NCBI RefSeq assembly: GCF_900115295.1 | Contig: NZ_FOVZ01000004.1 | Coordinates: 434,001 to 498,000 of the forward strand | Origin: Sphingomonas sp. OK281 | GTDB taxonomy: Bacteria; Pseudomonadota; Alphaproteobacteria; Sphingomonadales; Sphingomonadaceae | Reading direction: 5' to 3' | Length of the DNA: 64,000 nucleotides | Shown: in pieces, positions 42,455-51,890 of the stretch | Layout: each line of letters begins with the position of its first letter | Numbering within the stretch: the stretch's first letter is position 1 | Notes under the pieces: model-generated | Databases searched by the model: none | What the model saw: the letters and a program-made list of their open reading frames with translations, nothing else | Told to the model about the DNA's origin: nothing | Program-made: the position numbers and the translations under genes

Positions 42455-43463
42455 GTAAGTCTTCTCCAAAAGTCCTTGCAAGGTCGTCCGTAACAGCCAG
42501 CCAGTCCGAGCAGGATGCTACCCTCACGGCATACCGGCCAGAAACGATTCCGGCGGCGACGGAGTCTCGACGCAGTCGAGGGAAATTGCCCTCAACCCGA
42601 TGAAGCAACATGTCTCTGGCAACGAGCCGGGGTTCGGCGAGCAGAGACGCTTGGGATTCGTGATAGCCAGATCCGACGAGCAAATCCTCTAGCCGCTGTT
42701 CTGCACCGGGGTACGACTTCACTCGCGCGCGCAGTCTGGCCACGATTTCGGGAAGGTTTGATCCTCGGCCCGTGACTTCGGTCAGTGGCACGAACGCAAG
42801 GTGCAGGCTGCGCACCGTTGTCTCATCGAGCTGATCGAGGCGGGAGACGTGGAAAACCGGATCGCCGGTCGCGGCGCCACTCTTGACCTCGAGGGCGTGG
42901 CCGTTTCGATCGAAATCGTGAAGTGCATGCGGCCCCTGCCAAACGCTGATCGCTTCGGCTTCGCCGAGCATGGGCATCAGCATAGCCTCGATCACGTGTA
43001 ACTCTGCAAACAGGCCTCGGATCTTCTCGTTCGACAGCCCGCGGTCCGCGTGGATCTGCATGAATTTCTGCCACGCATGCAGGCGGCGCAGAAACGTTGA
43101 AAAGCCTGCCCGGGATGTCTTCGTTGCCATCACGACTTCAGAAATGTCGCCGCAAAGCGCGCCAAAGACCTCCCGGTACTGCGGCACAGTCAGTTCCAAC
43201 GCGACACGAATTCGACCCGTGGATCCCGGCACAAGCGTCTCGACCTTTGTCCGAAAACCCTTGCCATCAGGCCATTCGGTTCCGCTGGGGACGGCAGAGG
43301 CATCAAGCTCGTACAGAAGACCCACGGATCCGGATGGCATGCGCCGTCCCGCCTGCAGCTCATGGACAGGGCCGTCGGAGACCTTGCGAACATGCCAGCC
43401 TCGTTCGGTTCGCCCCTCGGCCTCAATGGTGCGCCATGTATCTTCCACCGTGTCAGGTGTCAC
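42441..43463 (-). CDS. PD-(D/E)XK-motif protein (DUF4420-like)
   Basis: The 340-residue protein carries the nuclease core: GLFAELHVIEA (Glu154), GPHALHDF (Asp183) and HALEVKSG (Glu192-x-Lys194). This matches the PF14390 family found in MZA and paraMORC loci. GTG 43463 overlaps the Z1 stop. It is the expected nuclease-like subunit of the system. Confidence 0.88.
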   Translation of the reverse strand: MTPDTVEDTWRTIEAEGRTERGWHVRKVSDGPVHELQAGRRMPSGSVGLLYELDASAVPSGTEWPDGKGFRTKVETLVPGSTGRIRVALELTVPQYREVFGALCGDISEVVMATKTSRAGFSTFLRRLHAWQKFMQIHADRGLSNEKIRGLFAELHVIEAMLMPMLGEAEAISVWQGPHALHDFDRNGHALEVKSGAATGDPVFHVSRLDQLDETTVRSLHLAFVPLTEVTGRGSNLPEIVARLRARVKSYPGAEQRLEDLLVGSGYHESQASLLAEPRLVARDMLLHRVEGNFPRLRRDSVAAGIVSGRYAVRVASCSDWLAVTDDLARTFGEDLHGAA

Positions 43464-46318
43464 AGCTCGCTCTCCGATCGGGCGAACACATTATTCACGA
43501 CATAGTCAATTGCTGTGGCGTTGCTGCTGGTGGGGAAACTTATGGCCATTGCCATGATCGGGATGCTCCCTCCATCGGTGACGCCATTGTTCGGATCCAG
43601 CGGATAGAGCAGCAGGAGACCCCTGCCCTGAGCCCGGACGTCACGCATCGCAATGCCGTCGGGCTCGTCGGGGATTTCGTTCCTCTTGCGCTTGCGTCCA
43701 GTGTCCTGGACCCACGCCTTGCGCGTTTGATCCAGTGCCTGCGCGTATTTCGTTTCAGAGAGGTCTATGCCCTCATCTCGCGGCGAGACTAGCCGTCCGA
43801 TCACGTACTTGCCGGCATCCTTCTGCTCCTGAATAGTGGTATTTCGTTCCAGAGCGGTTCGCTGAACCATGGAAAGGTCCAGCCCGCCCAGTTTTGCCTT
43901 TCCTGAGGAGCGACCGGCAAGGAGCGCGATGTCCCAATGCTCGAGATCGCCCTTCGCAACCTGTTTCTCTATATATTGCCGAAGGAAATTACTGTTCGCC
44001 TTTACGGAATCTTCGTGTGTCGAGTAGCTCGCCAAAAAGGAGAGAATGCTTCCTGCCCCAACATCGCGCCAGAAATAGGAGCCCGACCAGTGCTGTTCGA
44101 CTCCATCCGGTCGTTGTCGCTTGGGATCGGCCTCGGTTGGTACTCCTGCTGCCCGCAGCAGCGCATTTACGGCATCACGGTTGTTCTCGATTACCCTTTC
44201 GGATGTCTGGAACGTGATCGTTTCGGATATGGTGCCCGCAAAACTCAGTTTCATGGCAGTACCTGACCGCATCTTTACACGCGACGTGATCAGCAGGGCG
44301 GGATGCGAACGAACTCGCAGGCCATATTTCCGCGGCGTGCCGCCCACTGCTGCCATATGGTCGAACTCGCTTCGCAGTTCTTCCGAGGCTGTGGTTATCT
44401 TCTCGAACCATTCTCGAATATCGGAAGTCATAAACAGTCGACACACGTCCTCGTAGCCGCGACGATAGCCGAACCAGCGACCCATTTGCATAAGTGTGTC
44501 GTACATGCGTGAGGCTCGCAGGAAGTAACTCGTCGTGAGACCCTTGAGAGTAAGACCTCTGCTAAGCTTGTCACCACCCACGGCAATTGTTGCCACATGT
44601 TCGGAGCCAGCCTTTTCCTGATCCAAGATGTCGCCAGCCGATCCGTTGATTTCGCGCACTTCAAGCTGCTTGACGACTATTTCGACCTGTTTTTCGATGC
44701 TCTTCCAATTGAGCGTCACGCCGTCGGGAACGTAGGCCGGGTTCAAGCCCGGCTCGAAATCCTTGCTGAAGAGCGACGCCAGCTCCTGTCGAACTGATCG
44801 TTCGTCTTCCATCTCACCGTAGCGAAACTCGCGCTGGATCGCGTGCACTTCGGCCTCGATCTGATCCTTCACCAGGTTCTGGACGCTCGTGAACCGCGAG
44901 ACATGGACGAGCATCGTATTGTGGTCATTCACCTGCCCGCGTGCACGACGGACCGCCGTGGCAAGTATGAATGACTGGATCGCAGTCTGGAGGGAGGGGG
45001 GCGGAGCCAGCTCACCCATGTAGCGTGGAACATGCCCATTGCGGTGCTTTGGAGGGACCCAGCCAAGTCTTTCCTCGAGCTCAAGCGAATCGGCGTGATC
45101 GTCGATCTCGCGTACGTAGCGATGCTCGGATGTTTCGACGGACGCGTCGTCATCAACTTCGGAGCCGAAGACGTGGACGGGCCCAAAATAGTCCGATGGC
45201 GCCGGCAGGCTTAGGATGAAACTGCTCGGAAAAAGGTCAGGCCCTTCCTGCTTGGTTTCCGCCTTCTCATGGATGAAGATGTTAGCAAAGGGCGTAGCCG
45301 TGTAGCCGACATAGGCCTTTTGCTCGAACAGGGTCAGCAGCTGCCGGATGAGCTTATTGATGGTGGACGGATTATGCTCAGGATCCGGGCTGCCATCTTC
45401 GTAAAAGGCTCCCTCACTTGTATCGACCGATGCGTGATCCGCTTCGTCGTCGATGACCAGCAACGGAATGCCCATTACGAATTCACAACCCGTATCCTTG
45501 TCGACGGCGGTGTGCGCCCATTTCACCCAGTTTATCAGGTTCATCAGAACCGTACGCTGCTTCTTGATAACGAACACGAGTGGCCGGCCGCCGGGATTGA
45601 TGGAGAACGTCTGGGCGCGAACAGTGTTGAAGTCTCCATCGTCAGCTCGATTTGTGACGCAGTCCGGCCGCAGCCTGTGATCTGGATCGATCAACCCAAC
45701 GCCGACCGCACGGAATCCCTCACCGTCCGTTCGATCGTTGTCATAGCCAAGGAAGCCCTCTTCGATTCTAATCTGGGTTTGCGATCTCAAATTCTTGTGT
45801 ATCCCCGCGAGAACAATGATTATCTTGTAGCCCGCGTCAGCCGCCTTTGTGATCAGCCCGGTGTAGTTTGCTGTCTTGCCGGACTGGACATGACCAACCA
45901 CCAAGCCGCGCCGATCCCATGAGCCTTCGCGGGTCGGGTCCTCCAGATGAGAAAGTATCCGGTCCGTGATACCGTCCAGTCTAGTAATTGGATCCAGCCC
46001 GATCTGCGGCAGCATCAGCGTGCGATAACGATCCCAGTAGCTCCAGCTGATGTCGGGTTTCCGGGCCGCAAGCCATTCGACATGCCCTTCGTCGTTTACG
46101 AGTTCGCGTTCCTCACCGATCCAGATGCTGATCTTGCCCGCGATGGAATCCAGCATCGCTTGGCGATCGAAGTCGGCCGGTAGTGAGGGGAACATTAGAC
46201 AGACTCCATCGAGAATCTGCGCAATGCGATCCGCGGTGATGGCCTCGGTTTTCCGGATCTCCTCCAGAAAACCCATGACTTGACCTCTTATTTTCGATGA
46301 AAGTCCTTCGGACATCAT
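43460..46318 (-). CDS. Z1-domain superfamily II helicase-like protein
   Basis: The 952-residue protein has Walker A GHVQSGKT (residues 142-149), a DEAD-type box in LLVIDDEADHAS, motif VGYTATPFANIF and a late conserved GGDKLSRGLTLKGL, all typical of Z1 proteins. Ribosome-binding site aagga precedes ATG ATG. It starts 6 nt after the ATPase gene and overlaps the next gene by 4 nt. It is the motor subunit of the predicted MZA system. Confidence 0.93.
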   Translation of the reverse strand: MMSEGLSSKIRGQVMGFLEEIRKTEAITADRIAQILDGVCLMFPSLPADFDRQAMLDSIAGKISIWIGEERELVNDEGHVEWLAARKPDISWSYWDRYRTLMLPQIGLDPITRLDGITDRILSHLEDPTREGSWDRRGLVVGHVQSGKTANYTGLITKAADAGYKIIIVLAGIHKNLRSQTQIRIEEGFLGYDNDRTDGEGFRAVGVGLIDPDHRLRPDCVTNRADDGDFNTVRAQTFSINPGGRPLVFVIKKQRTVLMNLINWVKWAHTAVDKDTGCEFVMGIPLLVIDDEADHASVDTSEGAFYEDGSPDPEHNPSTINKLIRQLLTLFEQKAYVGYTATPFANIFIHEKAETKQEGPDLFPSSFILSLPAPSDYFGPVHVFGSEVDDDASVETSEHRYVREIDDHADSLELEERLGWVPPKHRNGHVPRYMGELAPPPSLQTAIQSFILATAVRRARGQVNDHNTMLVHVSRFTSVQNLVKDQIEAEVHAIQREFRYGEMEDERSVRQELASLFSKDFEPGLNPAYVPDGVTLNWKSIEKQVEIVVKQLEVREINGSAGDILDQEKAGSEHVATIAVGGDKLSRGLTLKGLTTSYFLRASRMYDTLMQMGRWFGYRRGYEDVCRLFMTSDIREWFEKITTASEELRSEFDHMAAVGGTPRKYGLRVRSHPALLITSRVKMRSGTAMKLSFAGTISETITFQTSERVIENNRDAVNALLRAAGVPTEADPKRQRPDGVEQHWSGSYFWRDVGAGSILSFLASYSTHEDSVKANSNFLRQYIEKQVAKGDLEHWDIALLAGRSSGKAKLGGLDLSMVQRTALERNTTIQEQKDAGKYVIGRLVSPRDEGIDLSETKYAQALDQTRKAWVQDTGRKRKRNEIPDEPDGIAMRDVRAQGRGLLLLYPLDPNNGVTDGGSIPIMAMAISFPTSSNATAIDYVVNNVFARSESEL

Positions 46319-46324
46319 TTTTCC

Positions 46325-47809
46325 TTAAATCTCGTCTAGAATATCTGCGTGCTGGTCGAACGGCGGCATCCTTCTCAGATGCGCTCTCGCTTTCTCGGCC
46401 GTCATGCCGCTGCCATTCACGAGGCTGGCGAGCAGATCGCGCGCAAGTTGTCTGATCTGCTCGCGCGTCTCGCCGGAAAATGCCGGTGCGGGGAATTCGC
46501 CCTGCTCGACGGTATCTATCCATATACGTTCGATCGGAACCGTCTCTTCAACCAGCCTCAAGAACGTCTCGACGGAGTTGTCGTCATCATTGAGCTGCTG
46601 AAGAATGTAGGACGCCAGCGGGTGTGATCGATCGATCCTGTACGCCGACTGCCCGCCGATCCTGATTGCTTTCCATGGCCGCGCTAGGTTCGGCGCGGCA
46701 GCTCGCTTGCCGTATTCTCCCCTGTGGACGAAGACAGATCGAGCGTCGGATCGCACACGCATCGCCAGATCACGAAGCCGGTTGCGCAGGTTCTCGGGCG
46801 GACTGGCGTCCGACTTCTTGACGTCAATCTGCCAAGCGGCATCGGCCGAGTTTGGCAAGTCTATCCGAATTCGCGCCAGCTTGTGGGTCTCATCACGTAC
46901 CCATGGTCTTGTGACGCCAAGGCCAAGCCAACCGCCGGCAACGAGCAGTCGGTCATTGCGATAAATGTAAAACCCTTGGTGGGTGATCCATCCGTCGTTG
47001 CCGCCCGCCTTTTCGAAATCTGCCGCGTCGCCGATCATGTCCTTAGCGGGCAGGACGAAACCCTTAACTCGAATGCGGTTTTCACCGGTGCCGAGAGTCT
47101 CTTCCGGCGTTGGCCGGCACGCTTTGTGCGTGCTGAGAAACGGGTCCCATGGCTCTATGCGCGCGCCGTTCACGTAAAGTTTCAGCCGTGGCTGCGGGCC
47201 TTCAAGGTAACGGTGGAAAACCATGGCGAGATGGTTTTCGATCTGTCCCATCAGGATGTGAGAACCTCCCTGAGGCGAATGCCCAGCTCGCGGCCGAACT
47301 CGGTCAAGCTTGCTCCAGAGGACAACCGTTCCGTGGGAAGCCTGCTCGAGTTCTTCGAGGTGGGATACGGCATCTTCGGGTGCGGTGGTCAGAAGTCGCC
47401 ACTCACCATCGTTGCTTGCCAGATAGTCCAGATCCCATCGCCGGACCGCGATGCCGCCCTTTTTCCTTTTCGAGGCCACCGTCAGGCTGCGCGCCTGAGA
47501 AAAGGACGCAGTTTTCAAGCCGAGACCAAACCGACCAAGGTCAGCACTGTCGCGGGGGGTCAGGGGGTTCTGGGATCCCAGCCGCATGGCATCGCGCAAC
47601 GTCGGCTCGTCCATGCCGTTACCGTCATCGAGTACTAGGACGAACGGACTGGCCCCACCGAGAGACAGCGTAACTCGCACGTTTTTCGCTCTAGCGGTAA
47701 TACTGTTGTCGATGATGTCCGCCAGTGCAGTTTCGACTGAATAGCCAAAACCACGAAGAGACTCTGACAGTGCGTCCGCCGGTGGCGGCGCATCTTCGTA
47801 TTCCTGCAT
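46325..47809 (-). CDS. MutL/MORC-like GHKL ATPase
   Basis: The 494-residue protein shows the GHKL ATP site: ADIIDNSITA (Asp34-Asn35), LDDGNGMDE (61-69) and LGRFGLGLKTASFS (91-104). The long C-terminal part has no endonuclease motif I can identify. Such MutL/MORC-like ATPases head MZA and paraMORC operons. Its ATG is preceded one base away by a run of ten G. Confidence 0.92.
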   Translation of the reverse strand: MQEYEDAPPPADALSESLRGFGYSVETALADIIDNSITARAKNVRVTLSLGGASPFVLVLDDGNGMDEPTLRDAMRLGSQNPLTPRDSADLGRFGLGLKTASFSQARSLTVASKRKKGGIAVRRWDLDYLASNDGEWRLLTTAPEDAVSHLEELEQASHGTVVLWSKLDRVRPRAGHSPQGGSHILMGQIENHLAMVFHRYLEGPQPRLKLYVNGARIEPWDPFLSTHKACRPTPEETLGTGENRIRVKGFVLPAKDMIGDAADFEKAGGNDGWITHQGFYIYRNDRLLVAGGWLGLGVTRPWVRDETHKLARIRIDLPNSADAAWQIDVKKSDASPPENLRNRLRDLAMRVRSDARSVFVHRGEYGKRAAAPNLARPWKAIRIGGQSAYRIDRSHPLASYILQQLNDDDNSVETFLRLVEETVPIERIWIDTVEQGEFPAPAFSGETREQIRQLARDLLASLVNGSGMTAEKARAHLRRMPPFDQHADILDEI

Positions 47810-47810
47810 T

Positions 47811-47820
47811 CCCCCCCCCC
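47811..47820 (-). repeat. Run of ten G before the MutL-like start codon
   Basis: On the coding strand the sequence is GTA, ten G, A, then ATG 47809. The run itself forms the ribosome-binding site. An upstream GTG at 47868 is out of frame with the gene at ten G; adding one G (or losing two) would join it in frame and extend the N-terminus by about 20 residues. Confidence 0.85.
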
Positions 47821-48075
47821 TACATCCGCATTTGTGCCTGCTGGAGTTTCCCTAGTTCGAACAGGCACGCGTTGCAGTCATCATTCCTCAGGCTATCCGG
47901 TTCATGCATCGCGATGCAAGGCTACGTTAAGCCCCCAAAGGGAACGGTATACTGATTATCGGACAATTAATGGCGAGGATAACGCCGTTCTGGGGATTCG
48001 CGGCGAGGCAAGGGAATTTGCCCCGCCGGGCGCCAGCGCTCTATTGCCCAGCGGCATCAGACTTCGCGTGATGAT

Positions 48076-48660
48076 GTCAGTCTGAAGCGCGCCGCTCTCC
48101 ACACAATGGACTTCGGGATTTGATCACGGCGGCTTAACTCGCGAGGATCCGCCACTCCGCCACTCCGCCAAGGCGGCTGAGCGTCGTTCGCTGCAGGTCT
48201 GGCGGTCAATGAGGTGACGCTCGAGGTTGAAATGGATGTGAACGCCGGCGTGGACGGAAGCGAACTTCTGTAGCGTCTTCATTTGTCGGAACGCTGCATC
48301 GCCCGCTCTCGTCGTCGGAACGGCAGGTGGCTGTTCTCAACCCGGTTGCTGGCCCAGCGACGCTCCTGCCTGTAGGCGCTGCCCAAGTCTTTCATCGCCG
48401 CACGGTACAAGCGCAGACCGTCTGTGGTTATCCTTTCGGGCGAGCCATGCCGTTTAAGCGCCTTCTCCATGCTTGTGAGCGCCGCATCCCGGTCCCGCGT
48501 CTTCGTGATATAGCTCTCGGGGAACTCGCCCTCATGATCGACGGCTCGCTAGCGGTAGACCATCTCGCCGTTCAGCTTCACGTACGTCTTGTCCATGTCG
48601 CAGCGCCAATGACGAAAGCCCCGCATCCAAGTCTCGCGCATGGTCGCAGCGTCACGCAGA
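48076..48660 (-). pseudogene. IS6-family transposase remnant (right copy)
   Basis: Minus-strand pieces DKTYVKLNGEMVYR (with the DDE-type D-x-T-Y), DHEGEFPESYITKTRDRDAA, MEKALKRHGSPERITTDGLR and SNRVENSHLPFRRRERAMQR belong to an IS6-type transposase. A stop near 48552 and frame changes break it, and the N-terminal HTH is missing. It has the same orientation as the copy at 29459-29880. Confidence 0.8.
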
Positions 48661-48742
48661 ATCAAAACCCCGCTAGCCGAAACGAGAGCCGCCAACTATT
48701 CCGAACACGGGGAGAGTAGCACCTCAAACGAAGATTTCTTTA

Positions 48743-50392
48743 TCAGAATACATACCAGTTCTCAACCACGATACCGATATACCCGGACAGACCGCTCGTC
48801 ACATTCTTAATCTCTTCTTCCGGCATGGAGAGCAAAGACCCACCAGATTTAAGGGCGGCTTCGTATCGCAAGATCGCATCTCCGGGGAGCGGAGCGGTGA
48901 GTTTGATGATGTAGCCGGGCACGCCGTTCATCTTGGCGACATGCAGGATGTAGGTCTCTGTCAAACCGGTGCCGCCAAGTTCCAACCTCAGAGCTCCCGT
49001 GGCGGCACCGGAGCTCGACAGCAGCGTCGGCCAGTCGTCCGTCCAGTACCACAGTGGCCAGTCGGCACTGTTCCACCCGGTTAGAGAAGCGCCGACCGAC
49101 GGCAAGCTCCCGAGCAGCGCCTTCAGGTCTTCCAGACGGGTTTCAAGGGTCGCGGCGTGGACCGCGGCCATGAAGAGCGAGCGGCGATCGCCGTCGCGCA
49201 TAATGCCGGTGCTCTTCAGCATCGAGATCAGCTCAAGCGCGAAATCTTCCACCACGATGAAGCGATCGGCGATGGCGCTCTCGTTCGCCGCCAGTCCGGG
49301 CAACGCGTCGCGCCTGTATATGTGAACGGCCCATCCCTTCGTTCCGCAGGGTGAGGCCGACCCGATGAAGTACATCGCTGGCGATTGATTGAGGAAGCGC
49401 TTCAATGCTCTTCGCCTGTCATGCGGCTGACGTGTCGGAACGCGCTGGATCTTCAGCGCCGAGCCGTTCGTGACGCGCGCCCTGCCCGCCCGCAGTGCTC
49501 CGGTCGCGGCGAGAACGAGCTCGTTCTCCGGATCTGCATCGAAGGCGTCGTCCTTGACGACTAATTCCCTCTGCTGCGGAGGCACATCGAGTTGATCCAG
49601 CAGCCAGCGATCGAAGCCTTCCGGTCGCTCCTCCGGTCCGGCGGAAGGACACGGCGCGTAATTCCGCAGCCAACGCCAGAGCGCCGCGGACAGTAGCGTC
49701 TCCAGACGCGCGATGCTCGACTGGGGCTGTGCGCGCCATCGCTCGTCGTCGTGCACGTCCCAAGGCAACTCGCCATCCTCCGCGTAGGCTGATGCGGCCG
49801 CCCAAAGGCCCGCTTCTAGCCAAGCGGAACCAGAGGCCCGAAGATGGACAACGCCGGCGCGGAGGCGTTCCGTAGGAGACGGCACCCGCGTCAGGACGGC
49901 GTCAAACGAGTTCCAGCCCTCCTGATAAATCTCGAAGATGCGCGCGCTATGAAACGCCCAGAAGGCGAGCGACCAACCGAGAGTGAAAGCCAAGAAGGTG
50001 CTGGACGTGAGAGGCGTGATCACGTCCCCCATCACCTTGTAGTGCTCCTGATACTCCGGCGGCAGCTGGCTGAATGTGTCGGCGCGCTCTTCGATCCCAT
50101 CGAGCGCCTGAACCCCAAGGTAGGTCGCCGCCGCCTCATGGGCGAACTCGGTTTCGGTCATCAGACGGGAGGATCTATCGTCCGCCTCAAAATCTCCGTC
50201 CTGATCGGAACGACGGATCAGGACACGATGCAGCACGCCATCCAGCGTTTCGTGAAACAGCCGTTCGTGAATGTACTCGTGGACCGCGACCTCGCGCGAA
50301 GCGGTCGATCCCCGTTCGATCGTGATAGCCCGCCCATCAAACGTCCCGAGGACTTCGTCCGCTTCCGCCTTGAAGATTCGAAAATCTGCCAT
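48743..50392 (-). CDS. Unrecognised 549-residue protein with an N-terminal HExxH motif
   Basis: VHEYIHERLFHE places HEYIH at residues 38-42, and about 45 residues later TEFAHEAAATYLG offers a third-ligand glutamate, the spacing of gluzincin peptidases. The remaining 450 residues have no recognised domain (TLGWSLAFWAFHSARIFEIY is one hydrophobic stretch, WPLWYWTDDWPTLL is aromatic-rich). It lies 25 nt downstream of a small gene in the same direction. A metal-dependent effector role in the island is an inference. Confidence 0.6.
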   Translation of the reverse strand: MADFRIFKAEADEVLGTFDGRAITIERGSTASREVAVHEYIHERLFHETLDGVLHRVLIRRSDQDGDFEADDRSSRLMTETEFAHEAAATYLGVQALDGIEERADTFSQLPPEYQEHYKVMGDVITPLTSSTFLAFTLGWSLAFWAFHSARIFEIYQEGWNSFDAVLTRVPSPTERLRAGVVHLRASGSAWLEAGLWAAASAYAEDGELPWDVHDDERWRAQPQSSIARLETLLSAALWRWLRNYAPCPSAGPEERPEGFDRWLLDQLDVPPQQRELVVKDDAFDADPENELVLAATGALRAGRARVTNGSALKIQRVPTRQPHDRRRALKRFLNQSPAMYFIGSASPCGTKGWAVHIYRRDALPGLAANESAIADRFIVVEDFALELISMLKSTGIMRDGDRRSLFMAAVHAATLETRLEDLKALLGSLPSVGASLTGWNSADWPLWYWTDDWPTLLSSSGAATGALRLELGGTGLTETYILHVAKMNGVPGYIIKLTAPLPGDAILRYEAALKSGGSLLSMPEEEIKNVTSGLSGYIGIVVENWYVF

Positions 50393-50417
50393 GGTGCTCC
50401 CTAGTTCCCAGACCTCG

Positions 50418-50795
50418 TCATCGATCCGGCTTGAAGTAGACGCGAAAGCGATCCTCCTCGCCGCCCATGCTGAACCTCTCGGTATACCAATCGTCCTCGT
50501 GCCGCTCGAAGGCCTCCCACGCCATCAGGCCGAACATCAGGGCGGCCAGGTCCGGGTTCCTGCGGGCCCCCTTTTCGTAGATCGGCTGGTGGGCGGTGCC
50601 GCGCCAGTCGGCTCCCGGGATCCAGCTGGCGGTCTCGATCCGGCTGCCTTCGATCCTCGTGTCCAGCGCGTTGCGAACGTCGGCGAGTTCCGCCGGCGAC
50701 AGACGGGAGCAGAGAAGCCTGAAGGTGCGACCTCGTTCGCCCGAGGCAAGCACTCCGGTCACGGCCGCGCCGCTGTGCATGTCGCGGATGGTCAT
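50418..50795 (-). CDS. Small partner protein of the HExxH gene
   Basis: The 125-residue protein (start MTIRDMHSGAAVTGVLASGE) contains LSPAELADVRNALDTRIEGS and ends with FSMGGEEDRFRVYFKPDR. No known domain is recognised. Its position 25 nt upstream of the HExxH gene suggests an operon. The longer frame to 50855 lacks a better start. Confidence 0.6.
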   Translation of the reverse strand: MTIRDMHSGAAVTGVLASGERGRTFRLLCSRLSPAELADVRNALDTRIEGSRIETASWIPGADWRGTAHQPIYEKGARRNPDLAALMFGLMAWEAFERHEDDWYTERFSMGGEEDRFRVYFKPDR

Positions 50796-50973
50796 TGACG
50801 ATCTGCCTCCTACGACAAGACTATCGGAAACATCTCGAAGAGGAAGAGAAAACACTATGACTTGACCGGCTACCGGGCGCTCACGCAGATCGTGCCACCG
50901 AGCACGTCGACATCCGCGCCGGTCGTGGCGATGCAGAAATGCGCCGAACTCGCTTGAAACACTGGGGAAGACG

Positions 50974-51507
50974 ATGACGGATGGCTGGATAAGACAGGTG
51001 CAGATCCGATGGACGGAGGCCCATCATCCCACCGATGGAGATGTGATAATCGACTCCCAACTGGAGGCCGGCGGCGATGAAGGTCCGCTGCTCGCCCTTT
51101 CGGTCAGCGGCCGCCGCAGTCGCTCACGGTCAACGCTCTCTTGGGTCTTCGAGAACGTCCTCTGGTACAAGTCACACCTAGCCGAACACGGAGCTGACCT
51201 GCCCGGCGAGCGCTGGGTTGGCATCGCGCACTGGAGCGACAGAGGTGTCTCGGCGAACGCCGCCATGCAGGCCCTCGCGCGGCTGGTCGATCCGGCAACG
51301 GGAAGGCCGCTTGGGCGATCCAAGGCACCCAAGACCATCGAGAAAACCATGGCGGAGCCGGCCCCGCTCACCGAGCCTGTGCTTGTCCGAAATGGAGGGG
51401 ACGCCTTCGACGAGGTGCAGCGAGTCTACCCGTCTCTCAGAGGCCTGATGATCCTCCTGCCTTCCGGCATTGCGGACTACGGCCCCGACGTGGAACGGCT
51501 GCGCTGA
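50974..51507 (+). CDS. Hypothetical protein
   Basis: The 177-residue protein starts MTDGWIRQVQIRWTEAHHPT, with a beta-rich first half and a segment WVFENVLWYKSHLAEHGADL. No motif or family is recognised. It is divergent from the small partner gene (178 nt between starts) and lies next to transposase debris. Confidence 0.5.
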   Translation: MTDGWIRQVQIRWTEAHHPTDGDVIIDSQLEAGGDEGPLLALSVSGRRSRSRSTLSWVFENVLWYKSHLAEHGADLPGERWVGIAHWSDRGVSANAAMQALARLVDPATGRPLGRSKAPKTIEKTMAEPAPLTEPVLVRNGGDAFDEVQRVYPSLRGLMILLPSGIADYGPDVERLR

Positions 51508-51689
51508 CCGCCGCGTTCGCCATTGCTGCAGTGAGTGACCGGCCGCGCGCCGCAAGCGCATCTGGAGAGGCGCTTTCCCCGTTTGCACCGATCCCCAGCT
51601 GCAGTAGCGCTCAAAGCCCCGGAAGCCGAGCGATCTCGCCTTCACGAGCGCCTTCTCAGCCTGAAGCGCCAGCTTCCCGGACGGCACCC

Positions 51690-51890
51690 TTGCCGAACGA
51701 AGCGAGCTGTCGTGCATGGTGGTCAGCGACAATGGCACGAGCTGACAGGTCATGCCGTTTTGGCTTGGTCCCGGACACCCGGGTCACGTGGTATTACATG
51801 GCGCCGGGTAGGCCGCAGCAGAACGGCTTCGTCCAAGGCTATTATGGTCGCTTGCGACGAGTGCCCGGGAAGCACGTCGGAGATACCGTA
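51690..51890 (+). pseudogene. IS3-family transposase fragment
   Basis: The plus strand reads MVVSDNGT and, one base out of frame, ELTGHAVLAW; then in another frame VTWYYMAPGRPQQNGFVQGY, then YGRLR. This is the DDE region and the IAPGKPMQNGFVESFNGRLR block of IS3-type transposases. Frameshifts and missing ends show decay. It forms the right rim of the accessory region. Confidence 0.75.

Noticed and set aside
45269..45922. Plus-strand frame antisense to the Z1 gene
   Set aside because: It is a shadow of a strongly supported gene.
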